From UBA11872 sp965198285 (GTDB taxonomy: Bacteria > Chloroflexota > UBA11872), in the NCBI GenBank assembly GCA_965198285.1, contig OZ240251.1, positions 124,001 to 188,000 on the forward strand: a stretch of DNA of 64,000 bases. Direction: 5' to 3'. The first letter of the stretch is position 1, and the number at the start of each line of letters is the position of its first letter. The notes beneath the pieces were generated by a model, which saw only the letters and a program-made list of their open reading frames with translations, was not told the origin of the DNA and ran no database searches. The position numbers and the translations under genes were made by a program. Positions 1-6,637 of this stretch are shown in pieces.

Positions 1-903
1 CGGTAACACGTCATTGATCGCACCAACGTGATCGTATATGCGCCCGCTCATTTCGGTCTGATTCGAGAGGCAAGCGAATGCTATCAGTCGCTTCGCTTCG
101 AGAGAAGCAGGATCTTCACCTTGTAGGCTCTGCTGGTTGCCATACAACCGATCAAAGGCCTGTCGATCATTGGCAACTTGCTCATAGTCACGTGTCATAC
201 CCTGAATCTCTAGGTACTGCTCGGCAAGATTGAGCATAGTGATACGCTTTTTCAGTTCAGGTTCTGATTCCTGCCAATGCGAGACAGCCTTCGCCATTTC
301 CCATCCTAGACCATCGAATTGACGACGTAGTGCCATAGCTTCCTCAACCCATCCGTAGTCGAGGCGCATATCCGGTGCAATCTGAAGATCAGTTTCAATC
401 TGCGCCAGATCGTCGTCATCTGCATATGTAGGCAATACGGCGACCTCGACGCTTTCAAAGCGTCGATACTTGCCCGGATCACTGCAAAAAAGCTCTCGCA
501 TGGCACAGAGCCGTCGATTCCCGTTCAAGACGACACCTGAAGCAGTGACGATTAATGCCTCGGTCTGCTCGGATACTCTTCCCAGAACATCGTAGATATT
601 GGCACGGTCCGCTTTAGCTAGTGGCAATAGGAGTTCGTGTTGGGCACGCTGAGTCGATAGGTCTTCTTGACCGCGCGAGAAGAATTCCTCCGGTAGCCCG
701 CGATCGCTGACATATCGGGCCTGCCGAACTAAGGTGCGTATGTTCGCCGTACGATATAGCGGGAGGCCTAATGGGATCGTTACATGGTGGAGATCAGTAA
801 GTTGTCCCCGAAATCGAATCCGAGTAGTGCGTCCTGTATTGCCACTCTGCTCGATTCGGCTTTTGCGATCGTCTCGCTCGAATATTGTCAACTCGTAGGC
901 CAT
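1..903 (-). CDS. ParB/sulfiredoxin-fold DNA-binding-like protein (partial)
   Basis: Reading the minus strand from the ATG at 903 gives 301 codons without a stop, so the gene continues past the left window edge. Near residue 125 lies NGNRRLCAMREL, the signature loop of ParB N-terminal-like domains (compare DGHRR/NGNRR); the preceding segment, with PLYR and an FF..GQ..LSTQRAQHELL stretch, fits the same domain. The rest is helical and I cannot assign it. A strong AGGAGGA ribosome site lies 7-8 bases before the start and overlaps the stop of the BglII-like gene 12 bases upstream, so the two are almost certainly cotranslated. Base composition is near 50% GC against roughly 67% elsewhere, suggesting acquisition. 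It is unlikely to be the chromosomal ParB because the usual HTH arrangement and a ParA neighbour are not seen. A role in DNA modification or defence is inference. Confidence 0.72.
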   Translation of the reverse strand, partial: MAYELTIFERDDRKSRIEQSGNTGRTTRIRFRGQLTDLHHVTIPLGLPLYRTANIRTLVRQARYVSDRGLPEEFFSRGQEDLSTQRAQHELLLPLAKADRANIYDVLGRVSEQTEALIVTASGVVLNGNRRLCAMRELFCSDPGKYRRFESVEVAVLPTYADDDDLAQIETDLQIAPDMRLDYGWVEEAMALRRQFDGLGWEMAKAVSHWQESEPELKKRITMLNLAEQYLEIQGMTRDYEQVANDRQAFDRLYGNQQSLQGEDPASLEAKRLIAFACLSNQTEMSGRIYDHVGAINDVLP

Positions 904-915
904 CGACGATTCCTC

Positions 916-1380
916 CTATTCGAACCCTACTATGAGGATGGGAACTTGAATCTGATCAGAGAATACGTGGTCTAGTTCATGGGCCACTCGTTCAGCCTGC
1001 GCCATATTACTTCCCATTGCTTGCGCGGCGGACGCAACTGGTAAGACCAGGACGCCGCAGAGTACGAGATCTTGATCGTACATTGCCTGAATCTTCATAA
1101 GGTCGTAGTAAACCCTCGCTATATTGCCAGTCTGTATATGAACGATCACGCTGTCTTTAATGAGATTGAGGAATAAATCTGAATTTGGCGAGACCTTTAC
1201 GCGTGACGCCCAGCCCTCGTGAAGAAGTTGATTCGATATGTGCAATTTGATTGTTCTGGTCATTCGACGACCAATTTGAACGTGTGGTGCATGCACAGCG
1301 GTGAGAATTGAATCTCGCATTTTCATGTCGCACAACAGCTCGCGGGCTTCGCGATGAGACCAAGTTGCAGCGACGTTCAC
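916..1380 (-). CDS. BglII/BstYI-family restriction endonuclease homologue, active site degenerate
   Basis: This 154-residue protein matches the BglII/BstYI fold family by its core: a hydrophobic strand ending in HIQTGN, then ARVYYDLMKIQAMYDQDLV, then a VLVLP strand and a C-terminal VPILIVGFE. In the family this core reads D-x8-E-x-Q-x-G-(N/K), with the acidic pair binding metal. Here the aligned positions are Asn, His and Gln (N-LIKDSVIV-H-I-Q), so both expected acids are missing while Gln and spacing are kept. At 154 residues it is shorter than characterised members of roughly 200. The start is GTG at 1380; an internal ATG is possible. It lies directly upstream of and coupled to the ParB-like gene, in the same AT-richer segment, and no methyltransferase is seen in the window. 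It may be catalytically dead and only bind DNA, or be a decaying enzyme. Confidence 0.65.
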   Translation of the reverse strand: MNVAATWSHREARELLCDMKMRDSILTAVHAPHVQIGRRMTRTIKLHISNQLLHEGWASRVKVSPNSDLFLNLIKDSVIVHIQTGNIARVYYDLMKIQAMYDQDLVLCGVLVLPVASAAQAMGSNMAQAERVAHELDHVFSDQIQVPILIVGFE

Positions 1381-1777
1381 AGCGTGCTTCGCAGACGTGA
1401 TTCTAGGCTAGTAGGCAATCCACAATGGCTGTCCGCCAGGTCAGCACTCGTTCTATGGTCTGCGCCGCGAGCTGCAGACATGCTTGCGTTCCTCGTCAAC
1501 CAACACACAAAGCGACGACGAGGAGCGTGCGACGCCATGGTCCGCCCATCCGCCCGGCGTAGTTATCGGCGCCCATACTAATTGCTCGGGCAAGAGTGTC
1601 CAGTCCCGTCGGCCTTGGGGCTTGAAGACGCCAGGTCGGCAAACACTCCCAACAACTAGCCGCCCACCCCCTTGCCATCCGTACCCGGATCGTGTCCGAT
1701 ATCCGGACAAACCCCGCAATCCCTCCGAAATGCCCACCGTCTTCCCACTCCCTCTTCAAACCCGCCCCTAATTCACG

Positions 1778-2000
1778 ATGATCCGAAGCGGACTCGACTG
1801 TCGCGGTCCCTCGGCCACCCCGCCCCAGACCGGTCACACAGCCAGCACCACAACGCCTTCATCACCTGATTGCCCGCGACCATCGACTGCTCCGAGATCC
1901 GGTGATGCTCCCGCGGCTCGTGGCACCGCTAACCCCCAACCCCCCAGATCAACGCCTGCCGCCGCGAATTCACCGCCATCCGCGCCTCCCCATTCCCCGT
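1778..2000 (-). repeat. Degenerate repeat, copy 1
   Basis: Read on the minus strand, this copy contains GNGEARMAVNSRRQAL followed, after frame damage, by CHEPREHHRISEQ and NQVMKALWCWLCD. The same series occurs in copies 2 and 3 (NSRWQGLIREFGWYRYYEPREL; SRLQALVREFG, TREHRPISELP, EHQAIKALCYWPYD). DNA alignment is also visible, for example ATCCGAAGCGGACTCGACTG here against ATCCGGAACGGAATCGACTG in copy 2. It is probably the relic of a small coding unit; the family is not recognised. Confidence 0.55.
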
Positions 2001-2110
2001 CCAATTCCCCTTCCCGTCCCCGTCTTCTCTGACCGCTCACTCCTTCCTCAACCCTTCCCCCTCTCACTCCCATACCCTCTACCTTCTCCCCTTCTACATC
2101 CCTCTTCCCT
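1985..2110 (+). repeat. Polypyrimidine tract
   Basis: About 125 bases that are mostly C and T on the plus strand, with runs such as CCTTCCCCCTCTCACTCCC. No gene overlaps it. The strand asymmetry could support triplex or slipped structures, or may only reflect relaxed composition next to a decayed repeat. Confidence 0.5.
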
Positions 2111-2134
2111 GCCCTCGAGGGCTAGACTGGGACC

Positions 2135-2293
2135 GTGCGGTGGACCGCCCAGCGCAGCGACGAGGCGGCGGCGGACCGGGCGCTGGAGGCGAGCCTCCAC
2201 CACGTGACACAGAGCGCGGCGCGCATCGCCTGGGTCCCGGGCGGCAACGCGCTGGCCGCGGGCCGCAGACTGGCCGGAAAGGACCCGGAATGA
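2135..2293 (+). CDS. Small hypothetical ORF leading into the antitoxin gene
   Basis: A 52-codon frame begins at GTG 2135 after an in-frame stop and ends with a TGA that overlaps the antitoxin ATG (ATGA). The product is alanine-rich and helical, with VTQSAARIAWVPGGNALAAG in the middle, and reads like a real protein segment rather than composition noise. A TAGACT -10-like hexamer ends six bases before the GTG, which would give a leaderless message. The coupling suggests it belongs to the toxin-antitoxin operon, as an upstream leader ORF or the remnant of a larger N-terminal part. I recognise no family. Confidence 0.4.
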   Translation: MRWTAQRSDEAAADRALEASLHHVTQSAARIAWVPGGNALAAGRRLAGKDPE

Positions 2294-2568
2294 TCGCCAA
2301 CATCAAGGCCAGATACGCCGACGGCGTGCTCACGCCGCTGGAGCCGCTCGACCTGGACGAAGGCAAAGAGGTGATCCTGTCGATCCAGGACACCGAAGCG
2401 GCGGCTAAGGACGCGCCGTCCTCGGGCAACGGCCCGGAGTCCATCCTGCAATTGTTCGAGAGGCTCAGGAACTCCGTTCCCCCGGACGCCTGGGCCGATC
2501 TCCCCACCGACTTGGCCAAGAACAAAAAACACTACCTCTACGGATTCCCTAAGGAGACGACGGACTAA
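2290..2568 (+). CDS. AF2212-like antitoxin
   Basis: A 92-residue protein whose first 35 residues follow the AF2212-like/DUF104 antitoxin pattern: KARYADGVLTPLEPLDLDEGKEVILSI, a small beta unit found at the start of type II antitoxins. The C-terminal half is acidic then basic and would wrap the toxin. ATG 2290 is chosen over the upstream in-frame ATG at 2140 because the domain begins exactly here and GGAAAGGACCCGG precedes it. Its TAA stop shares one base with the ATG of the PIN toxin, the usual antitoxin-first arrangement. Such antitoxins normally neutralise their partner RNase and repress the operon. Confidence 0.8.
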   Translation: MIANIKARYADGVLTPLEPLDLDEGKEVILSIQDTEAAAKDAPSSGNGPESILQLFERLRNSVPPDAWADLPTDLAKNKKHYLYGFPKETTD

Positions 2569-2990
2569 TGCGGACGCTCTTCGCGGACGCAGGCTACTGG
2601 ATTGCTCTCCTGTATTCCGGTGACCAACTGCACGAACGGGCGACGACGGTGGCTGCGGGTCTGGGACCTGTAGCAATCGTAACCACGCAGATGGCGTTGG
2701 CCGAGGCGCTCAACCACTTGGCAGGCCGAGGCGAGCGGCTTCGACGCCTTGCCGCACATATGGTCCGAGAACTGGAAGCCAGGTCGGACGTGCAAGTCAT
2801 CCCTCAGACAGACGCCCAGTTCAGGGATGCTGTAGTGCACTACGCCGCTCGAAGTGATCAGACCTGGAGCCTCACAGACTGCGCGAGCTTTCTGGTTATG
2901 GAAGAGCGGGATATCACTGAGGCGCTCGCTCACGACCGGGACTTCGAGCAGGCCGGCTTCAGAGCCTTGCTTCGAGAAAACCGGGGATGA
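2568..2990 (+). CDS. PIN-domain RNase toxin (VapC-like)
   Basis: A 140-residue PIN-domain protein. The metal-binding acids of the family can be placed: Asp in LFADAGYWIALL near the N-terminus, Glu in ALAEALNHL, Asp in SLTDCASFLVM and Asp in LAHDRDF near the C-terminus. PIN toxins cleave RNA, commonly tRNA or mRNA, when released from the antitoxin. It follows the AF2212-like antitoxin with a one-base overlap and has full family length, so the module looks intact. It sits in accessory DNA between decayed repeats, in keeping with transfer. Confidence 0.85.
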   Translation: MRTLFADAGYWIALLYSGDQLHERATTVAAGLGPVAIVTTQMALAEALNHLAGRGERLRRLAAHMVRELEARSDVQVIPQTDAQFRDAVVHYAARSDQTWSLTDCASFLVMEERDITEALAHDRDFEQAGFRALLRENRG

Positions 2991-3325
2991 CTTCCACCCT
3001 CGCCACGAGTGAGAGCCCTGGCGTTCGGACCCACCGCCCTCACCGCACGCATCACTCGCTGTCGCGGCGCCGCCACGAACCGGCAAGCCACGTCAGCCCC
3101 GCCAACCGTCGACCCCAAACTCCTCCTCACCACGTAATCCGGAACGGAATCGACTGCCGCGCCCCCCGCGGCCTTACCGCCCCAAATCAGTCATACGGCC
3201 AGTAACACAGCGCCTTAATCGCCTGATGTTCCGCGTCGATTGGTAGTTCCGATATCGGCCGGTGCTCGCGCGTTTGGTGATCGCTTTAGTTCCCGAACTC
3301 CCGGACAAGCGCTTGGAGTCGCGAC
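2991..3325. other. Intergenic accessory DNA
   Basis: No gene is supported. The first half is featureless C-rich sequence after the toxin stop; the second half holds degenerate repeat copy 2, which abuts the stop codon of the small membrane-protein gene on the minus strand. Confidence 0.55.
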
Positions 3326-3330
3326 CTAAC
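3134..3330 (-). repeat. Degenerate repeat, copy 2
   Basis: On the minus strand this copy reads SRLQALVREFGN, stop, TREHRPISELPIDAEHQAIKALCYWPYD, stop. It is the longest of the three relics and shows most clearly that the element once coded for protein. Two in-frame stops show it is broken. Its 5' end meets the stop codon of the small membrane-protein gene. Confidence 0.6.
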
Positions 3331-3535
3331 CAGCTAGGAATGCAGCGACGATGGCCCCGGCCGTTCCAACCACATTGAGCACCACGACCAGCGAAACAGC
3401 CACGAGCCACGCCCTGAGATCCGCAACGTCAGCCTTCGTCGCGCAGTGCCGAAACAGCTCACCGCGCAGCCGATCAAACTCCTCACGCAACTCCGCCCGC
3501 GTCAGCGGCGCGCTACCAATTTTCGAGCCGGCCAT
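3326..3535 (-). CDS. Small single-pass membrane protein
   Basis: A 69-residue protein: a charged, probably helical N-terminal half (RAELREEFDRLRGELFRHCATKADVADL) followed by one C-terminal transmembrane helix (VSLVVVLNVVGTAGAIVAAF). The ATG at 3535 is chosen over the longer frame because GAGGAGG precedes it at good distance and upstream residues look random. The layout, coiled-coil then membrane anchor, is common among uncharacterised small proteins. Function unknown; the gene stands alone among decayed repeats. Confidence 0.55.
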   Translation of the reverse strand: MAGSKIGSAPLTRAELREEFDRLRGELFRHCATKADVADLRAWLVAVSLVVVLNVVGTAGAIVAAFLAG

Positions 3536-3641
3536 TCGGGCGTGCCTCCTCGCGTGTGACGCGCTCACCGCGCCCGCTGAAGGATTCCCATTCCGCCCGA
3601 ACAATCCTCTGCCTTGAGGATACCCGGACAACACCCCAAGA

Positions 3642-3775
3642 TCATGCCTGCCGCACGGGTAACTCCCGCGGCTCGTAGTACCTGTACCACCCGAACTCCC
3701 GGATCAACCCCTGCCACCGTGAATTCACCGCCATCCGCGCCTCCCCATTCCCCGCATCCCGCAAAAACCTCCCCA
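3642..3775 (-). repeat. Degenerate repeat, copy 3
   Basis: The minus strand reads GNGEARMAVNSRWQGL then IREFGWYRYYEPRELPV and stops. This is the best preserved start of the element and overlaps copies 1 and 2 in both protein and DNA alignment. The remainder found in copy 2 (KALCYWPYD) is missing. Upstream there is a further basic, Trp-rich stretch that might belong to the ancestral protein. Confidence 0.55.
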
Positions 3776-3862
3776 CCCCCTCCATCCCGCCCTGCAACAG
3801 CACCCGCTCCCACCGCCGCCGCCATCCTCGCCAGCCTTTTGCCTGCACTGCCAGCAACGCAT

Positions 3863-3903
3863 GCACTGATTGCATTGCTTGCACTGATTGCATTGCTTGC
3901 ACT
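3863..3903 (+). repeat. Tandem 18-base repeat, 2.3 copies
   Basis: GCACTGATTGCATTGCTT occurs twice directly in tandem at 3863-3880 and 3881-3898, followed by a partial third unit (GCACT). The unit length is a multiple of three, but no credible gene covers it. Confidence 0.85.
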
Positions 3904-4116
3904 CCCGTCACTGCCAGCACCCGCCATCCCCGGCCCCGGCTCGTACCCCGACCCCACCCAGCCCAACACCCGCCTTCGTCACTAGCCACCAACGACATCC
4001 CGGCGTCCCCGGCCGGGACCCAGCAGCACCCAACACTCCCAGCACACCAGTGCCACCCCGACCTCCCCACCATCCCGAGCCCCCTTCGCTCCGATCTGTC
4101 CACTCCCCCGTCCCCC

Positions 4117-4145
4117 TTGCCCCTTGTACCCATTTAGCATACACT
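4117..4145 (+). promoter_or_regulatory. Possible sigma-70-type promoter
   Basis: TTGCCC at 4117-4122 and TACACT at 4140-4145 are separated by 17 bases, each matching four of six consensus positions. It would transcribe rightward toward the M20 peptidase, leaving a leader of about 520 bases that carries both hairpins below. Judged by eye only. Confidence 0.3.
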
Positions 4146-4323
4146 AGAGACGCCGTATCTCAAACCCGACCCCAGGACCCCATGCTCACCCGCCTCCTCC
4201 GCGCGATTCGCTCCCTTCCCACCCCCTCAACACGCCCGCGCCCCCAGCCTCTCCATCGCCGCCCAACCGTCCCCGCACAGCCCCAACCTTCGTCGCCGAC
4301 CCGCCAAAAAATCCGCCCAAGCC

Positions 4324-4372
4324 GTCTCTGGCCAGCCCGAACCCCCAGAGGGGGTTCGGGCTGGCCAGAGAC
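4324..4372. repeat. 49-base perfect palindrome
   Basis: Two perfectly complementary 23-base arms (4324-4346 and 4350-4372) flank the 3-base loop AGA. The left arm begins GTCTCTGGCCAGCCCG and ends in five C. No U-tract follows on either side, so it is not a standard intrinsic terminator. Perfect conservation of both arms in an otherwise eroded region suggests a recent or maintained structure, such as a mobile-element end or an RNA hairpin. Confidence 0.9.
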
Positions 4373-4556
4373 CGCTCCCCCCTTCACCCCCCACCCATTT
4401 CCGCTCCCACCTCGCCGCGCCACCCAGCCTCCCGCCCAGACCTCGCCACATCGCCCTGCCACACCCTCGCCCACCCGCGCCACACCCCGATCCGCCCGTC
4501 GCCGGGCCTGCCCGGGCGCGTCTCCGACCCAGCCAAAAATCGCCCCGCCGCGCCTC

Positions 4557-4580
4557 AAGAGTTTTTTGGAAAAAACTCTT
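4557..4580. terminator. AT-rich hairpin, possible terminator or leader structure
   Basis: AAGAGTTTTTT at 4557-4567 pairs exactly with AAAAAACTCTT at 4570-4580 around a GG loop. On the minus strand the hairpin could act in termination; on the plus strand it lies about 95 bases before the probable M20 start. It stands out as an AT-rich island within C-rich DNA. Confidence 0.45.
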
Positions 4581-4673
4581 ATTGCGCGCGAGGGCCCCAT
4601 TTCGCCACCCCACGCATCCCGCCGCCGGGCGTATGCCAGACTCCCCAGTCGCTCCACCACGCGAGGTCCGGCC

Positions 4674-5825
4674 ATCACACCATCCGTCGTTGAAACGCTC
4701 GCCGGGTTGGTCGCCATCAACAGCGTCAACAGCAGCCTCGAGGGCGGCCCCGGCGAGGCCGAATTGGCAAATCACGTCGCCGATCTGGCCCGCGCCGCCG
4801 GCGCTGATGTCGAGATGTACGACGTCGAGCCCGGCCGCCCCAACCTGCTGGCCTGGATCCGCCGCGGCAACCGCCCCACCCTGATGTTCGAGTGCCACCT
4901 CGACACCGTCGGCCTGGACCCAATGCCGGACGCCCTCAACCCGCGCATCGCCAACGGCCGCCTCTACGGGCGCGGTTCCGCCGATCCCAAGGGCTGCCTG
5001 GCCGCCATGCTGCACGTCCTCCAAGCGGCGGCGGCGGACCCCAACTTCCCCGTGGACCTCTGCCTGGCCGGGGCCGTCGGCGAGGAGATCGTGATGATCG
5101 GTTCGAAGGTCATGGCCGAGCGCCGTCCCTCGGTCGACGCGGCGGTGGTCGGCGAGCCGACCGAGTTGCAGATCATCACCGCCCAGAAGGGGGCCGTGCG
5201 TTGGCGCGTCCGAACCCACGGCATCGCCGCCCACAGCGCCATGCCCGAGCAGGGCCACAACGCCATCCAGGACATGGCCAAGGCGCTGCCCGCGCTCGCC
5301 CGCGGCCTCGACCCCCACCTGGCCGCCCGCCCCCACCCGGTGCTCGGCAACGCCACCTGGAACGTCGGAACCATCCGCGGCGGGGCCGGAGTCAACGTCG
5401 TGCCCGACCGTTGCGAGATCGAGATCGACCGCCGCCTCGTGCCCGGCGATACCTCCGCTGAGGTGCTTGAGCATGTCGACGCGGCGCTGGAAGACCTGAG
5501 AGCTCAGGACGCGGAACTCCGCATCGACCGCGATCCCCCGTTTGTGGACATCCCCCCGCTGGAGACGCCCGCAGACGCCGCGGTTGTGCGCGCCGCACAG
5601 CGGGCCGTTGCCGCCGCCGGTCTTTCGCCGGAACCATTGGGCGTCGCCTACGCCACCGACGCGGCCATGCTCTCGGGTGTCGGCGGAATCCCATCCGTCG
5701 TCCTGGGCCCGGGCAACATCGCCCAGGCCCACACCAACGACGAGTGGATCGAGATCGCCCAGCTCGAACAGGCGGTCGGCATCTACCTGGGCGTCTGCAA
5801 GGCCTTCGGGGAGATCGCGGCGTAA
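4674..5825 (+). CDS. M20-family metallopeptidase (ArgE/DapE-like)
   Basis: A zinc-dependent amidohydrolase of the ArgE/DapE/CPG2 group that cleaves N-acyl amino acids or short peptides; the substrate cannot be told. Counting from residue 1 at 4674, the metal ligands fit HLDT (about 75-78), the Asp in GRGSADPKG (about 104), GEE (137-138), the Glu in GEPTEL (about 161) and the His in IAQAHTNDEW near the C-terminus. The start is a problem: family homology begins at TPSVVETLAGLVAINSVN, yet the frame has no ATG or GTG nearby; position 4674 is ATC, with GAGGT just before it. The next upstream candidate is a TTG inside the hairpin at 4566. The reading frame continues far upstream but in non-protein-like sequence. 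Its stop overlaps the MBL gene start by one base. Confidence 0.85.
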   Translation: MTPSVVETLAGLVAINSVNSSLEGGPGEAELANHVADLARAAGADVEMYDVEPGRPNLLAWIRRGNRPTLMFECHLDTVGLDPMPDALNPRIANGRLYGRGSADPKGCLAAMLHVLQAAAADPNFPVDLCLAGAVGEEIVMIGSKVMAERRPSVDAAVVGEPTELQIITAQKGAVRWRVRTHGIAAHSAMPEQGHNAIQDMAKALPALARGLDPHLAARPHPVLGNATWNVGTIRGGAGVNVVPDRCEIEIDRRLVPGDTSAEVLEHVDAALEDLRAQDAELRIDRDPPFVDIPPLETPADAAVVRAAQRAVAAAGLSPEPLGVAYATDAAMLSGVGGIPSVVLGPGNIAQAHTNDEWIEIAQLEQAVGIYLGVCKAFGEIAA

Positions 5826-6568
5826 TGCGACTGACGCGGCGCGTTCACCTGGTCGGCAGCGGCGCAACCGGTGCCGATCTGTCCAACCCCTACGACTGTC
5901 ACGTCTACCTGGTCGACGGCGGCGGTCCGCTGGCCCTGATCGACGCCGGCGTCGGCCTCGAACCCGAACTGATCCTGGCCAACGTGCGCGCCGCCGGCTT
6001 CGACCCCGCGGCCATCGAGACGATTGCGCTGACCCACGCCCACGCCGACCACGGCGGTGGCGCGGGCACTCTGCACGAGCTGACCGGCGCCGAGGTTCTG
6101 GCGCCCGGACCCGCCGCAACCTGGCTCAGGAAGGCCGACGAAGAGGCGATCTCGCTTCCGAATGCCAGGGCCGGCGGCACCTATCCGTCGAACTACCGGC
6201 TGGCTCCCTGCCCGTCAGCCACCTCTATTGCGGCCGGCGACTCGATCCAGGTCGGCGAAGCGCGGCTGACCGCCATCGCCACCCCCGGTCATGCCCGCGT
6301 GCATCTCTCCTACCTGCTCGAAGGTGACGACCGCCTGGGCCTCTTCGGCGGCGACGTGGTCTTCCAGGGCGGCAAGATCCTGCTGCTGTCCACGCCCGAC
6401 TGCTCGATCCAGGACCTGGCGGCGACGATGCGCCGCCTGGGCGAGCTGGACTTCGAAGCGCTCTATCCGGGGCATGCCGGAATATCGCTGCGTCGCGGCC
6501 GCCAGCACGTGGACGCGGCGCTGCGCGTCTTCGAGGGCGAAGAGGTCCCACCGAACTTCAATGCCTGA
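5825..6568 (+). CDS. MBL-fold metal-dependent hydrolase
   Basis: A 247-residue metallo-beta-lactamase-fold hydrolase. The metal motif HAHADH is at residues 71-76, followed by the GHAR loop (TPGHARVHLSYLL), the GGDVVF segment and a late YPGHAG with the last metal ligand. The start ATG shares one base with the M20 stop (TAATG), so the two are cotranslated. The family includes glyoxalase II-like thioesterases, lactonases and other hydrolases; nothing here fixes the substrate. Coupling to an amidohydrolase suggests both act on the same small molecule, which is inference. Confidence 0.85.
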   Translation: MRLTRRVHLVGSGATGADLSNPYDCHVYLVDGGGPLALIDAGVGLEPELILANVRAAGFDPAAIETIALTHAHADHGGGAGTLHELTGAEVLAPGPAATWLRKADEEAISLPNARAGGTYPSNYRLAPCPSATSIAAGDSIQVGEARLTAIATPGHARVHLSYLLEGDDRLGLFGGDVVFQGGKILLLSTPDCSIQDLAATMRRLGELDFEALYPGHAGISLRRGRQHVDAALRVFEGEEVPPNFNA

Positions 6569-6637
6569 CGTCACGGGCGGCGGCTGGCGGCTCACGCCTA
6601 CAATGCCGGGGACCTTGCAACAAGATCGGCGGACGTG

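Larger units (their letters stand above)
1381..2134. other. Non-coding C-rich stretch with decayed repeat and pyrimidine tract
   Basis: No convincing gene is seen here. The frames on both strands give proline-, arginine- or glycine-rich products typical of skewed composition. The right half contains degenerate repeat copy 1 (about 1778-2000) and then a strongly pyrimidine-rich run to about 2110. The transition from AT-richer coding DNA to C-rich DNA near 1400 marks the edge of the accessory segment. Confidence 0.6.
3536..4673. other. Long C-rich intergenic region with hairpins
   Basis: No gene is convincing across this 1.1 kb. It holds degenerate repeat copy 3, a short tandem repeat, a possible promoter near 4117-4145, a 49-base perfect palindrome and an AT-rich hairpin. 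Open frames exist on both strands but encode Pro/Arg-rich or Gly/Trp-rich sequence expected from skewed composition. Confidence 0.6.

Noticed and set aside
1..903. ParB-like protein as the chromosome-partition ParB acting on the parS at 52669
   Set aside because: The gene is in AT-richer accessory DNA, is coupled to an endonuclease-like gene, and has no ParA neighbour.
3888..4673. N-terminal 260-codon extension of the M20 peptidase frame
   Set aside because: Pro/Arg/Ser-rich translation through palindromes and non-coding DNA, with no family similarity.
4227..6119. 630-codon open frame on the minus strand opposite the M20 and MBL genes
   Set aside because: It is a composition shadow: the plus-strand genes show clear family motifs and the antisense product is Arg/Gly-rich with no domain.
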